Positions 1-8,268 of a DNA stretch of 64,000 nt are shown piece by piece. The translations under genes were made by a program, and so were the position numbers. Under the pieces are notes generated by a model. It had not been told where the DNA came from. It was given only the letters and a program-made list of their open reading frames with translations, and made no database searches. Each line of letters begins with the position of its first letter. Position 1 is the stretch's first letter. Source of the DNA: G963668655 sp963668655 (GTDB lineage: Bacteria; Myxococcota_A; SURF-8); NCBI GenBank assembly GCA_963668655.2, contig CAXXPQ010000004.1, positions 1 to 64,000 of the forward strand, written 5' to 3'.

Positions 1-2
1 TT

Positions 3-190
3 CGAAACGAGCACACTCTTCGCTGTACCGTATGCGGCTCGAAGCGCGTGTTCCGGCGTAGCGTTCACTCAAGGGAATGGATCGCCCCGCCCATCGGCCG
101 CAAGCGGGTGGCGATCCGTTTCGCTATCCAGAGAACCGAATGCCCGGACTGCGGCTGCCAATACTCATCCAAGAGCGACTGTAACCGGCA
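3..190 (+). pseudogene. ISL3-type transposase N-terminal zinc-finger fragment
   Basis: The frame opens at the window edge, so the true start lies upstream. It reads a CxxC pair (LRCTVCGSKRVFRR), then PPIGRKRVAIRF, then a second CxxC pair (TECPDCG). This spacing and the PIGRKRV motif match the N-terminal zinc finger of ISL3-family transposases. After the second pair the similarity stops and the frame runs into the terminator of the neighbouring gene on the other strand. No helix-turn-helix or DDE domain follows. I read it as the 5' remnant of an insertion sequence cut off by a rearrangement. A stand-alone zinc-ribbon protein is less likely because there is no natural C-terminal end. Confidence 0.6.
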
Positions 191-191
191 T

Positions 192-228
192 AAAAAGAAA
201 AACCGGACGCCCCGAAGGACGCCCGGTT
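192..228 (-). terminator. Rho-independent terminator of the lipoprotein gene
   Basis: On the minus strand a 12-bp stem (AACCGGGCGTCC paired with GGGCGTCCGGTT, with wobble pairs) closes a TTCG tetraloop and is followed by TTTCTTTTT. It lies 20 bases after the stop of the lipoprotein gene. Confidence 0.9.
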
Positions 229-248
229 GCCATTCGAATCCGGAAATA

Positions 249-947
249 TTATTTGGCGGCCGGAGCAGCCGGAGCGGCCGGGGCGGCGGCCGGGGCTTCC
301 GGGGCGGCCGGGGCTTCCGGGGCGGCCGGGGCTTCCGGGGCGGCCGGGACGGCGGCTTCAACACCCTCGGCGGCCTCGGCGGCGGCACCACCGACGACTT
401 TCAGGATATCGTCCGCATCCGCCACGATCTGCTTGACATCCTTGCCGATCTGGACGATGCTTTCCACGGAACTCTTCAGGCTTTTCGCGATGGTCGGGAT
501 CTTCGGAATGTTCACCGGATTGGTGACGATGCTCTGAATTTTGGTGACCAGCTGGGTTCCGGCATTGACCAGGGCCGGAACGTCTTTCACCACACCGACG
601 GCCAGGGATTTCACGCAATTGATGCTTTCCTCGGCCTTGGCCTTGTCGAAGCCTTCTTTCTTCATGTTTTCCTTGGTGACCGTAACGATCTGCTTCAGGT
701 AGGCGAAGCGCGCCTGAATCTTAGTGACGCTCATCAGGAAGTCGTCCACGGGCTTCACACCGATGGCCTCGAATTCCAGCGGCTTATCCTTGAAGGGATC
801 GAACTCGGTGCCCTCGTATTTCACCAGGGCGGCATCGATGTCCTTGGCTTTGATCTGGCTTTTGGTGGTGCCGAAGCAGCCCACGGCGGCCAGGGAAAGA
901 GTACACAGAACGGTGAACAGAACAAACATGGACTTGCGAGACTTCAT
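249..947 (-). CDS. Lipoprotein with Ala/Pro/Glu-rich C-terminal tail
   Basis: The predicted product is 232 residues. The start at 947 is chosen because AAGGAGG sits 6 bases upstream and the protein then opens with a lipoprotein signal (MKSRKSMFVLFTVLCTLSLAAVGC, Cys as lipidation site). The middle part is Lys/Val/Ile-rich, predicted helical, without a family I recognise. The last 40 residues are PAAPEA repeats, the kind of flexible spacer that crosses or lines the cell wall. The gene has its own strong terminator, so it is probably a single-gene unit. It sits between a transposase fragment and a hydrolase on the same strand. The function is unknown; a structural envelope protein is the simplest guess. 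Confidence 0.85.
   Translation of the reverse strand: MKSRKSMFVLFTVLCTLSLAAVGCFGTTKSQIKAKDIDAALVKYEGTEFDPFKDKPLEFEAIGVKPVDDFLMSVTKIQARFAYLKQIVTVTKENMKKEGFDKAKAEESINCVKSLAVGVVKDVPALVNAGTQLVTKIQSIVTNPVNIPKIPTIAKSLKSSVESIVQIGKDVKQIVADADDILKVVGGAAAEAAEGVEAAVPAAPEAPAAPEAPAAPEAPAAAPAAPAAPAAK
291..344. repeat. 18-bp tandem repeat, three perfect copies
   Basis: Three identical 18-bp units (cggggcttccggggcggc on the plus strand) run head to tail. They encode the PAAPEA units in the tail of the minus-strand lipoprotein. Perfect copies suggest recent slippage and possible length variation between strains. Confidence 0.9.
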
Positions 948-1150
948 TCTTCTCCTCCTTGTTTCAAGAACTTCCCCAATACATATGCAAGCGGATGAGT
1001 AATCGATTGTTTCTTGGGTCAATTGCCTATCATGAAAGAAAGCCTAAGGCAAGAGAAAAATAGGAGAATCCCATTAACCGTAAACCGAACCCTATATTCT
1101 CGGTATGCTTTGCGATGAATTTTCGAATAAAAATGGGGATATGTAGCGAC

Positions 1151-1783
1151 TCATAGAAATTTCCGAATCCAGTTTTCAATCTTTCGGGCCAAGTTGTTTT
1201 CGTATCCGATCCAGAAATGGTCCATTCCATCCACGATCTCAAGTTCCGAAACCGGACCGAGGTCATCCAGATGCCGTAGAAAAACCTCTTTCGGGGCGAT
1301 GTGATCCGCCGAGCCGATGAAAATGGATATGGGCAGATCGAGATCGTTCCGCCCCGGCCACGGGTATTCCTCCGAACCGAGTGGAGGAGAGATGAAAACC
1401 GCTCCGGCCAGGCCGCCCAATTGATTCAAACTGTTCCAGTTCACCCAGGATCCGAAACTGTAACCAACAAGAAACAAAGGAATCTCAAGCTCTTCCGTCC
1501 GCCAGCGGGCTTCGGCCACGGCCGCGAGGACATCTTCCTTCTCTCCCTCGCCCTGATCGTACTCTCCCCCCGACTCCCCCACGCCCCGGAAATCGTAGCG
1601 CAACGTGGCCACGTCCAGACGGTTCAGAAAATGGCACACCAGGCGCACCACGTTGTTGGACATCGACCCGCCCATAAGAGGATGTGGATGGGAGAAAACC
1701 ACGGCGGCCCAGGGTTTTTCAGGTTCGCCCCACTTGGCGGAAAGCTCCGGAAACGATCCGAAATGAATGGACTGCTCACGCAT
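1151..1783 (-). CDS. Alpha/beta hydrolase, COG2945-like
   Basis: This predicted cytoplasmic serine hydrolase has 210 residues from the ATG at 1783; an in-frame TTG at 1825 is an alternative. Landmarks are the oxyanion-side motif SHPHPLMGGSMSNNVV, typical of COG2945 enzymes, the acidic RYDFRGVGESGGEYDQGEGE segment, the nucleophile elbow GYSFGS and a C-terminal His in GMDHFW. The catalytic triad therefore looks complete. The ATG overlaps the 3' end of the upstream surface-protein gene by 8 bases, which suggests translational coupling, although the ribosome-binding site is weak. The substrate cannot be read from the sequence; relatives are annotated as esterases or dienelactone-hydrolase-like proteins. 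Confidence 0.85.
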   Translation of the reverse strand: MREQSIHFGSFPELSAKWGEPEKPWAAVVFSHPHPLMGGSMSNNVVRLVCHFLNRLDVATLRYDFRGVGESGGEYDQGEGEKEDVLAAVAEARWRTEELEIPLFLVGYSFGSWVNWNSLNQLGGLAGAVFISPPLGSEEYPWPGRNDLDLPISIFIGSADHIAPKEVFLRHLDDLGPVSELEIVDGMDHFWIGYENNLARKIENWIRKFL

Positions 1784-3614
1784 GATCCGGCCGCCCCCGG
1801 AAACGCCTTCGAACGAGGAATCCAAGATATACTAGCCATATCAACATGTTGGGATGCGGCCCGTTCGCATTCCGACAACCGCCGCCGCCCTTCGAAGGGG
1901 GTTCCTCTTCCGCCTCCGTACAGGCTTCCACCCACTCGTGACAGTTGCGCCGCATGCAGGCCAGCCGATCTCCCGCTTCTTCATAGGAGAGGCAGTCCTT
2001 ACCTTCGGGATTGGTTCCGGTGATGCAGGTGATGTATTCGTCCCATTCCGCCTGCCCCTGGGGCGTTCCCTGGGCAACGCAATTCTCTCGGCAGACGGCC
2101 GTATCGCAGGCCGAATAACAGGCATTGATCTCCGGACAGGTCTTCGAGCCGTAGATTTTGATTTCCTCTTCCTCCTCGGCGTCCATATCGCCGTCGCCCG
2201 TCAGGTCGCCGTCGGATTCTTCCGTCTCCGAAAAATCGCCGTCGCCGCCCTCCCCTTCTTCCACCTCTCCGGATTCCAACTCTTCATCGCCGTCCGTCTC
2301 GGGGGGAATCAACTCCGTATCTATCTGATAATTCAAGGGAGATCCGGGAGCACAACGGGAACTCATGAACAGAATCCGGTCGAATCCCTCGTCGATGTCG
2401 TCGAAAAGGTAAATTGTGGGCTGCCCGGCCAGAACCCGAAGTTCCTCCAGTTCCACCCGGGAACCGTCCGTGGAACTGGTCTTGGCCACGCTGACCCGAA
2501 TCCCGGTGGTGTCCGGAATCTGGTAGTGAATTTCCAGCGTCTCTCCCGGCCGGGCGTCTTCCACGTGAATTTCCACATACGATCCGGCATAAGCGCCCAC
2601 GGGCCGCGATAACTGGCCCGGATGCTGACGGATATACGATCCGGTAAAGATGGGAAGATCGAGGGAATCATAGGCGTATTCCCCTCGGTTGAGCTTGTTG
2701 CGGATCACCCAGTCGTGCAGATAGTCGCAGAAATTGCCGTCCGCCGTTCCCATCATGGCCAGGGCCGCCTCGAAGCCGCCGGCGTCGTTATCGCCCTGGA
2801 TGGCCCAGTAATACGGAAACAGTTCGCCCAGTCTTTCCACTACGTAAACCCCGAACAGGGCCGTGGCGCCGTGGTCCAGCCGCACGCGCCCCGTGGAATC
2901 GTCCCCCCGCAGGGAAGCGTCCGGAGAATGGGCGAAGTCTCCGATGGGCGTGAGATAGGCCGTGTATCCGAGATGCAGGGCCATTTGTCGGGCGATGGTG
3001 TCCACTACCCAGGGATCCTCGTCCGCGTCGAATCCCCACTGAACCAGTTGAGAAAGGCCGTTGGCCAGATCGGATAGGCGTTCGTCGGATTCCAGTTGTT
3101 CGCCGTGGAGAAAAATCGTCTCGTGCTGGTTGCTGCCTTCCACGGGATCGCCGAAAAAGTCCTTTTCCAGATCCTCGCTACGGATGTAGACCGACGTGGG
3201 ATTGATGCTCGATGTCGAGATATCCTGGACGATCAGGTAGATATGGTCATTATTGTCGAACTGATTCGGAGGAAAACCAAGAATTTCCGTGACTTTCGCA
3301 TAGATTCCCGCTTGTGGAAAGGCCGGGACGGCGCTCTCGAAAGCGTCCAGCGCCGCGGCGAGACGCACCGGCGTCACGGTGCCGTCGTTCCAGATGGAAT
3401 CCTGCACGAAAACGTACAGGTGATCCGTAACGGCCCGGCAGGTGGTATGAATCTCCACGTCCACGGGATCCAACGTGTAATCCCGGGCGTTGAAGGTGCA
3501 TGCAGTGGCGTTTTCCACCGGGTTTGTCGGGCAGATGTCCTGGGCGTGGGCCATACCGGACAACAGCAGGCCGAACAGAAGGCAACCCATGACGATCGCT
3601 TGTCTATTTATCAT
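1776..3614 (-). CDS. Secreted surface protein resembling an inactivated metallopeptidase
   Basis: The predicted product is 612 residues. The start at 3614 gives a classical signal peptide (cut near AHAQD). Residues 45-290 have the layout of M30/peptidase-MA-like secreted metallopeptidases: an FVQDS...FDNNDHIYLIVQDI block, then a segment ending DADEDPWVVDTIARQMALHLGY. Where those enzymes carry HEFQH, this protein reads NGLSQ (185-189), and the later Glu position reads Thr/Ala, so the zinc site seems lost. An acidic, Gly/Asp/Glu-rich linker (about 440-510) leads to a Cys-rich segment. The C-terminus (GGGGC, hydrophobic helix, RRRFRGR) looks like a MYXO-CTERM sorting signal. A consensus-like promoter lies 70-100 bases upstream. 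Confidence 0.8.
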   Translation of the reverse strand: MINRQAIVMGCLLFGLLLSGMAHAQDICPTNPVENATACTFNARDYTLDPVDVEIHTTCRAVTDHLYVFVQDSIWNDGTVTPVRLAAALDAFESAVPAFPQAGIYAKVTEILGFPPNQFDNNDHIYLIVQDISTSSINPTSVYIRSEDLEKDFFGDPVEGSNQHETIFLHGEQLESDERLSDLANGLSQLVQWGFDADEDPWVVDTIARQMALHLGYTAYLTPIGDFAHSPDASLRGDDSTGRVRLDHGATALFGVYVVERLGELFPYYWAIQGDNDAGGFEAALAMMGTADGNFCDYLHDWVIRNKLNRGEYAYDSLDLPIFTGSYIRQHPGQLSRPVGAYAGSYVEIHVEDARPGETLEIHYQIPDTTGIRVSVAKTSSTDGSRVELEELRVLAGQPTIYLFDDIDEGFDRILFMSSRCAPGSPLNYQIDTELIPPETDGDEELESGEVEEGEGGDGDFSETEESDGDLTGDGDMDAEEEEEIKIYGSKTCPEINACYSACDTAVCRENCVAQGTPQGQAEWDEYITCITGTNPEGKDCLSYEEAGDRLACMRRNCHEWVEACTEAEEEPPSKGGGGCRNANGPHPNMLIWLVYLGFLVRRRFRGRPDHA

Positions 3615-3684
3615 ATGCGGCAACTCCCATTCCCCGTGTTCCCTGATGGAGGGAACGCTTCCGGACGATTCGAAAATATTCGAT

Positions 3685-3713
3685 ATCATACCAAGCCGCG
3701 CCGGGACTGACAA
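3685..3713 (-). promoter_or_regulatory. Sigma70-type promoter for the surface-protein gene
   Basis: On the minus strand TTGTCA, a 17-base spacer and TATGAT. The expected transcript start lies about 60 bases before the ATG at 3614. Confidence 0.6.
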
Positions 3714-3799
3714 TTATTTCTTGACCGGCGGCTCAGGGCATTTCCATTCTGGAACAGGATTCCCGGTTTCCACATTTCTCGCACGGCGGTTTTGACGGA

Positions 3800-4258
3800 T
3801 CGTTTCCCTTTGACCGATAGCAGCACGGCCGGCGCGATTTTTCTCAACGCAGGCAAGAGGCCGGGATGGCTCGTGACCCGACAGGCGCTTGTCGCGGTGC
3901 AGACTGCCCTTGATCGTCTTGCCGTCTACGGCAAGATGCGTATCGGATCAGGCCAGTTCCACACCGACCTTGTGCAACAACCGATTGACGGGAGACAAGT
4001 CCATCTGCTGAAACAGATTCGTGTAAGTTCCTTGAGCCGGAATCCGTTTCCAGTCCAGGAAATTCAGCAGTTCCCGGTCGTAGGAGGCCCGCTGAAGAAT
4101 TTCCTGAATCGTCGTCGGATTCCGCAGAAAGCCAAGCACGAGCAACACCAACAGAGCGTCCAGTCGATAGCGCCGCCCCTGCCCGCGGTGCGGGTCGGGA
4201 AGGCGCTGGAAGGCTGCGCGAAGACGAAAAAAAAGTCCGCTATCTCGTTCTGATTCAT
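3800..4258 (-). pseudogene. Decayed ISAs1-family transposase
   Basis: Three reading frames together rebuild the N-terminal part of an ISAs1-type transposase. The first (from the ATG at 4258, behind GGGGGG) reads MNQNEIADFF and breaks in a run of eight T. The second reads FQRLPDPHRGQGRRYRLDAL through TYTNLFQQMDL and stops near 3948. The third, from about 3940, reads HLAVDGKTIKGSL, the segment with the first catalytic Asp. The parallel motifs in the element at 4945-6151 (IPDPRRIKGRRYKL, VYTNLFHKLDL, HIAVDGKTTKGSL) confirm the family. No second or third catalytic residue is found. It lies in opposite orientation to the intact copy. Confidence 0.8.
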
Positions 4259-4399
4259 TTCATTCCCCCCATGAGGCAGACCACAACATCTGCTTAGAGG
4301 GAACTTCTCAAACATTAATTCCCGGAAACAGAATGGGAAAGCCCGGGCCCCGTCCTTCCATTGACGGGGGTTTTCTTATGATTTCCGGTATGCCGTTCT

Positions 4400-4843
4400 C
4401 TATTTTTGGATAATGACTTCCTGCACGCCCCAGACGGCTTTTTCTCCCGTGTTGAGCAGGGGCTTGCCGAAATAGACGACGACCTTGGCGTCGGGCGTAT
4501 CCAGCAGCTTTTTCAGTTCCGCGACTTTCTCCTTCGATACGCCGATTTTCGCCACCGCGCCGATTCCGATCAGGTCGAAAATCGTGTATTTTTCTGTCAA
4601 AGGTTTGAAAGCCTCGTTCGGGTCGGCTTCCATCAGAGCGCCGGTGGCCTTTACACACTGCCCCGCCAGCGAGAGAACTTCAGCCGGATCCGACATTTTT
4701 GAAATCGACACGTCCGAATACTGCGTACATGTCGGATCGGGGGGCTGGTTCGGCGTTACATCCTTCGTCATCGGGCAACCGCTCAGGATGAAGCAAAACA
4801 CCAGAACAGTGAACAATAATAATGAAAATTGTGTTTTCTTCAT
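4400..4843 (-). CDS. Small lipoprotein of unknown function
   Basis: The predicted product is 147 residues. The start at 4843 is preceded by GGAGG at good distance and gives a lipoprotein signal (MKKTQFSLLLFTVLVFCFILSGC). The mature part has two further cysteines (CTQYSD and AGQCV) and a C-terminal KVVVYFGKPLLNTGEKAVWG segment that looks like a small beta fold. I recognise no family. The gene is boxed in by the two inverted ISAs1-type copies, so it may be cargo or an interrupted neighbourhood. A GC hairpin near 4350-4371 lies beyond its stop but has no clear T-run on this strand. Confidence 0.75.
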   Translation of the reverse strand: MKKTQFSLLLFTVLVFCFILSGCPMTKDVTPNQPPDPTCTQYSDVSISKMSDPAEVLSLAGQCVKATGALMEADPNEAFKPLTEKYTIFDLIGIGAVAKIGVSKEKVAELKKLLDTPDAKVVVYFGKPLLNTGEKAVWGVQEVIIQK

Positions 4844-4944
4844 GTCGTTCCTCCAGTTTTCTCTTTCATTGCACCTTTCCGTAATAATAACCGAAGCCTT
4901 GTAACATAGTTTTTTACTCGACACAAGGAAAGCCTTCTTTTCAT

Positions 4945-4961
4945 CAGGGCAATTCAGTTCT
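4945..4961 (+). repeat. Left terminal inverted repeat of the ISAs1 element
   Basis: CAGGGCAATTCAGTTCT; the exact reverse complement is at the right end. Confidence 0.9.
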
Positions 4962-5042
4962 TGATTTTATGCAGGTTTTGGTTTAAGACACTAGATGTAG
5001 TAAGTGTATTATACTGGAAATACTACAAATGTGGAGACGATC

Positions 5043-6136
5043 ATGGAGCAGGACGTGTCAAGCTTTTATCTGGAATTGAAAGAACAACTGGAAGAAATTC
5101 CCGATCCCCGTCGGATCAAGGGGCGCCGGTACAAGCTCGTGCCCCTGCTGCTGCTTCTTATCCTGGGCTTTCTGCGGGGGCGTAAAAACGTGAAAGACGT
5201 TCTCGAATCCTACGCCGAGGACCGGGACATGCTGGATTTTCTCGGGCTCAAGCGCGTTCCCGCTCCCGGCGTCTACACCAATCTGTTTCACAAACTCGAC
5301 CTGGAATCGGTCAATCGGGCGCTGGCAAACGCCGGGCTGTCGCTGCTGTGGCGTCCCCGCCATATCGCCGTGGACGGCAAAACGACCAAAGGAAGCCTCC
5401 GCGACGGCCTGTATCTTCACGTGGTCAATGCCGCCACGGCCCAGGGAATCCCGCTTTCACAAGTGGTTTCCGAGCCGGCCGGAGGCGAGATCGCGGCGGC
5501 GCGGCGGGCGCTTGAGGGCCTGCCGCTTTCGGGCGCGGTGGTCACGGGAGACGCCATGTTCGCCCAACGGGATCTCTGCCGGGGGATCTCGGAAAAAGGG
5601 GGGCCTGGCTCTTCAAGCTGAAGGAGAACCAGGTCACCCAATACGAGGAGGTGCGACGCTTGATCGAGGCCCGGTCCGCGCCGCCGGACTTCGCGGACAA
5701 CGATCTGGTGGGCGACCGGATCGAAACGAGGAGAATATATCTCTTCCCCGAGATGGAAGGCTGGTTCGACTGGCCCTACTTGTCTCAAGGGCTGGCGGTC
5801 GAGAAAATCACGGAGCGCAAGCGCACGGGGAACCCCACGCGCGAGGTGTTTTTCGCCCTGACCAGCCTTCCGAAGACAACGCCGCCGAAAGAACTACTCG
5901 CCTGTTTCCGGAATCACTGGAGCATCGAAAACAAGGTTCATCACGTTCTTGATTGTTCGATGGGGGAAGATGCCTGCCGGATGCGGGCGGGTTGCGGCGC
6001 GGCGGCGACCGGGGCATTTCGGCGAATCGCCCTGGGTCTGCTTCAGACCATCAAAGGAAATCGCAGCATCCCGTCCATCATGCGCCATCTCGATTCAGGA
6101 GGCAGGATTTTACGACTTTGCCAGGGAATACCTTAG
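5043..6136 (+). pseudogene. ISAs1-family transposase, interrupted by a -1 frameshift
   Basis: The first frame starts at the ATG at 5043 (GGAG 6 bases upstream) and carries the ISAs1 N-terminal domain (IPDPRRIKGRRYKL), the first catalytic Asp in HIAVDGKTTKGSL and the second in VVTGDAMFAQRD. It would stop at 5621. The -1 frame continues the protein without loss: EKGG is followed by AWLFKLKENQ, and the third catalytic Glu lies in NHWSIENKVHHVLD, before EDACRMR. The switch falls in A5G6 (5593-5603). Joined, the product is about 364 residues, the normal length of the family. Either a single base was lost or gained in the homopolymer, making it a dead copy, or the run is a programmed slippage site. 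ISAs1 members usually use one frame, so mutation is more likely. Confidence 0.85.
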
Positions 6137-6151
6137 AACTGAATTGCCCTG
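6135..6151 (-). repeat. Right terminal inverted repeat of the ISAs1 element
   Basis: Exact reverse complement of 4945-4961; it overlaps the last codon of the transposase frame. Confidence 0.9.
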
Positions 6152-6506
6152 ACGGGATTCGGCATTGCCCTGGAAAAATATCCGAGATTGGCGCATACTT
6201 GGATGTCTCAATATGCGTAAGCGGCTGTTATTCCCTAAGGAAATACCGGCGGTTCTTGCGAATATCATGCCGGAAAGCCAGAATCTGTCCTTGCAAAACC
6301 CGTCGAATCCCGGCGCGACATCGGACAATGCCTTGCGGGCGTCCGTCGGAAGGAGCCCGGAAAAGCGCCGCCGGAAATCCGCTTCTCCTGATGCTGCCAC
6401 TTTCTTTCCCTACTTGTTTTTTAGAACCGAAACCGGTATGGTTTTTCGGATCCGTAAGAATCGGATCCGTTGACGCGCTTCGCAAACCGAACAAGGGGAA
6501 TGTACG
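6152..6506. other. Intergenic stretch after the IS, no gene seen
   Basis: No frame with family similarity or a good start was found. The only structure is a pair of palindromic CGGATCCG octamers (6447-6454 and 6462-6469), seven bases apart, just before the next gene. They could form a hairpin or a dimeric operator, but nothing supports a specific role. Confidence 0.5.
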
Positions 6507-8219
6507 ATGAGGAAGAACCTCGCCCGAACGATTCGTCCGTTGATGGTCGCCCTCCTGCTTTCCATCTCGATCGTCGCCTGGGCCGGAGAGCCCCCCGAGG
6601 CGATGGAATCCGAAAGTGTGATCCGGGAGGTCACGGTCTTCCCCAGCATGGCGCGCATCGTCCGAAGCGGATCGGTCACGTTCGCCAGAACCGGCCCGAT
6701 CCAGGTGGATTTGGTTCGCCTGTCCGACCGCATGCACAAGGAATCCTTCCAGTTGAACGGCCAGGGAAACGCCAAGGTGCGTATTCTCGGAACCAGCCTG
6801 GAGAGAGTCTTCGCCACCAAGGACGTGGACGCCCGCATCGCGGAACTGACCGCGAAGCTGGATGACCTTCGCATGAAGGAACGGGCGTACAACGACGAAA
6901 AAAGCGCCATCGAAGGCGAACGCAAGTTCGTGGAAAGCCTGCTTTCCACCTACGCGAAGGACCAGTCCGGCAACATGGCCACCAAACGCCTTTCGGTACA
7001 GGACTGGCGAAACGCCGGGAAGTTCGTCAGCGAACGGCTGGCCGCCCTGGCCGGATCGGCCCGGGAGATCGACGGAAAACTGAAAACGCTCCGGGAAGAT
7101 ATCAAGGAAGTGCAAACCGAACTGAACAAGCTGCGCTCCAAGCGAGGCAACTGGACCACCACCGCCCATCTGGACCTCGAGGTTCTGAAGGCCGGAACCT
7201 TCCGCTTCGAAGCCGCCTACCTGCTGCCCGGCGCCCACTGGGGCATGGTCTACGACGCCCGTCTGGACATGGCCGCCAGCCAGGTGGAGATCGGCTGTTT
7301 CGCCAGCGTGACCCAGACGACGGGCGAGGACTGGGAGCGCGTCGAACTGATCCTTTCCACGGCCAGGCCGTCGGTGGACGGAACCATCCCGGAACTCCAT
7401 CCGCGCTACATCGACATCTACAGCCCGCCGCCCCCCGCGCCCTCGTCGCGCAATCGATTCGCGGAGAAGAAGGAGAGAAGGGCGTTTTCGGAAACCATGG
7501 CCGTCGGCGGCATGGCGGATATGGATGACGCCGGCGTGGCGGAGGAAGCGGCGCAGGAATACGAACTGGACGTTCCCCAGGCCACGGTGGACACGGTGGG
7601 GCTGGCCACCTTCACGGCTCCCCGGAAAACCGGCATCCCCAGCGACAACCGCACCCATCGCGTCTTCCTGCTGTCGAAGTCCTGGAAGGCCGCCACCCAC
7701 TACGAAATCGTTCCGGAACTTTCGCCCTCGGCCTTCCTGGCGGCGAAGACCACCAATCCCTTCGAATTCCCGCTTTTGGCAGGCAGCGTGAATCTCTATC
7801 AAGGCCAGAATTACGTGGGCCGGGCCTATCTGAACACCGCGCAATCCGGAGAGGAATTCCTTTTGCCCTTCGGGCTGGACGACGGAATCAAGGTGGAACG
7901 CAAGCAGATTCAGCGCAAGACCGGCGAATCCGGCGTCATCAACAAGGACACGGACATCGTTTATCACTACCGGGTCAGCGTCGCCAACCATCGGCGCTCG
8001 GATACCGTCGTGCGGGTCTACGAACGCTTCCCCGTCAGCCGGAACGAGAAACTGAAGGTGGACATTCTGGAGAAAACCACCGCCGGATGGATCAAGGATC
8101 CCGATAAACCGGGCGTAATCCATTGGGAAACCCCGCTCGCCGCCGGAAAGAAGACGGAATACGACATCCGCTATAAAATCACCTATCCGAAAAACCGGCA
8201 GGTCACGGGAATGCCCTGA
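6507..8219 (+). CDS. MuiA-like protein (DUF4140/DUF4139)
   Basis: The predicted product is 570 residues and exported, with a signal peptide ending near VAWAGE. The N-terminal 90 residues (VTVFPSMARIVRSGSV and so on) are the DUF4140 beta domain. Residues 110-215 form a long charged coiled coil (AKLDDLRMKERAYNDEKSAIEGE). From about 225 the DUF4139 domain follows, with the typical YLLPGAHWGMVYDARLD and TQTTGEDWERVELILSTARP motifs, and it ends in strand-rich YRVSVANHRRSDTVVRVYERFPVS. This is the architecture of the mucoidy-inhibitor MuiA family (TIGR02231), named from an alginate-related phenotype; the biochemical role is not known. It stands alone and converges on the next gene. Confidence 0.9.
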   Translation: MRKNLARTIRPLMVALLLSISIVAWAGEPPEAMESESVIREVTVFPSMARIVRSGSVTFARTGPIQVDLVRLSDRMHKESFQLNGQGNAKVRILGTSLERVFATKDVDARIAELTAKLDDLRMKERAYNDEKSAIEGERKFVESLLSTYAKDQSGNMATKRLSVQDWRNAGKFVSERLAALAGSAREIDGKLKTLREDIKEVQTELNKLRSKRGNWTTTAHLDLEVLKAGTFRFEAAYLLPGAHWGMVYDARLDMAASQVEIGCFASVTQTTGEDWERVELILSTARPSVDGTIPELHPRYIDIYSPPPPAPSSRNRFAEKKERRAFSETMAVGGMADMDDAGVAEEAAQEYELDVPQATVDTVGLATFTAPRKTGIPSDNRTHRVFLLSKSWKAATHYEIVPELSPSAFLAAKTTNPFEFPLLAGSVNLYQGQNYVGRAYLNTAQSGEEFLLPFGLDDGIKVERKQIQRKTGESGVINKDTDIVYHYRVSVANHRRSDTVVRVYERFPVSRNEKLKVDILEKTTAGWIKDPDKPGVIHWETPLAAGKKTEYDIRYKITYPKNRQVTGMP

Positions 8220-8268
8220 ACGCCGAAGATCGGAAAAGGCAGGGTTATAGGCGGGGAATGGATTCGCG

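Larger units (their letters stand above)
4945..6151 (+). mobile_element. ISAs1-family insertion sequence, 1207 bp
   Basis: The element is bounded by perfect 17-bp terminal inverted repeats (CAGGGCAATTCAGTTCT) and holds one transposase reading in two frames. The flanking bases (left CTTTTCAT, right ACGGGATT) show no target duplication, so either it has decayed or one flank was replaced after insertion. A further ATTGCCCTG, matching the right tip, lies 21 bases outside the right end. Confidence 0.9.

Noticed and set aside
228..245. GGTTGCCATTCGAATCCGG, resembling a tRNA T-arm
   Set aside because: No acceptor or D-arm partner lies at the right distance; it is part of the terminator and the end of the lipoprotein gene region.
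6447..6469. Two CGGATCCG palindromes, 7 bases apart, as an operator
   Set aside because: One occurrence only and no regulator gene next to it; recorded only in the intergenic entry.
6228..8123. A 631-codon open frame antisense to the MuiA-like gene
   Set aside because: Overlaps the DUF4139 protein completely and has no recognisable domain.
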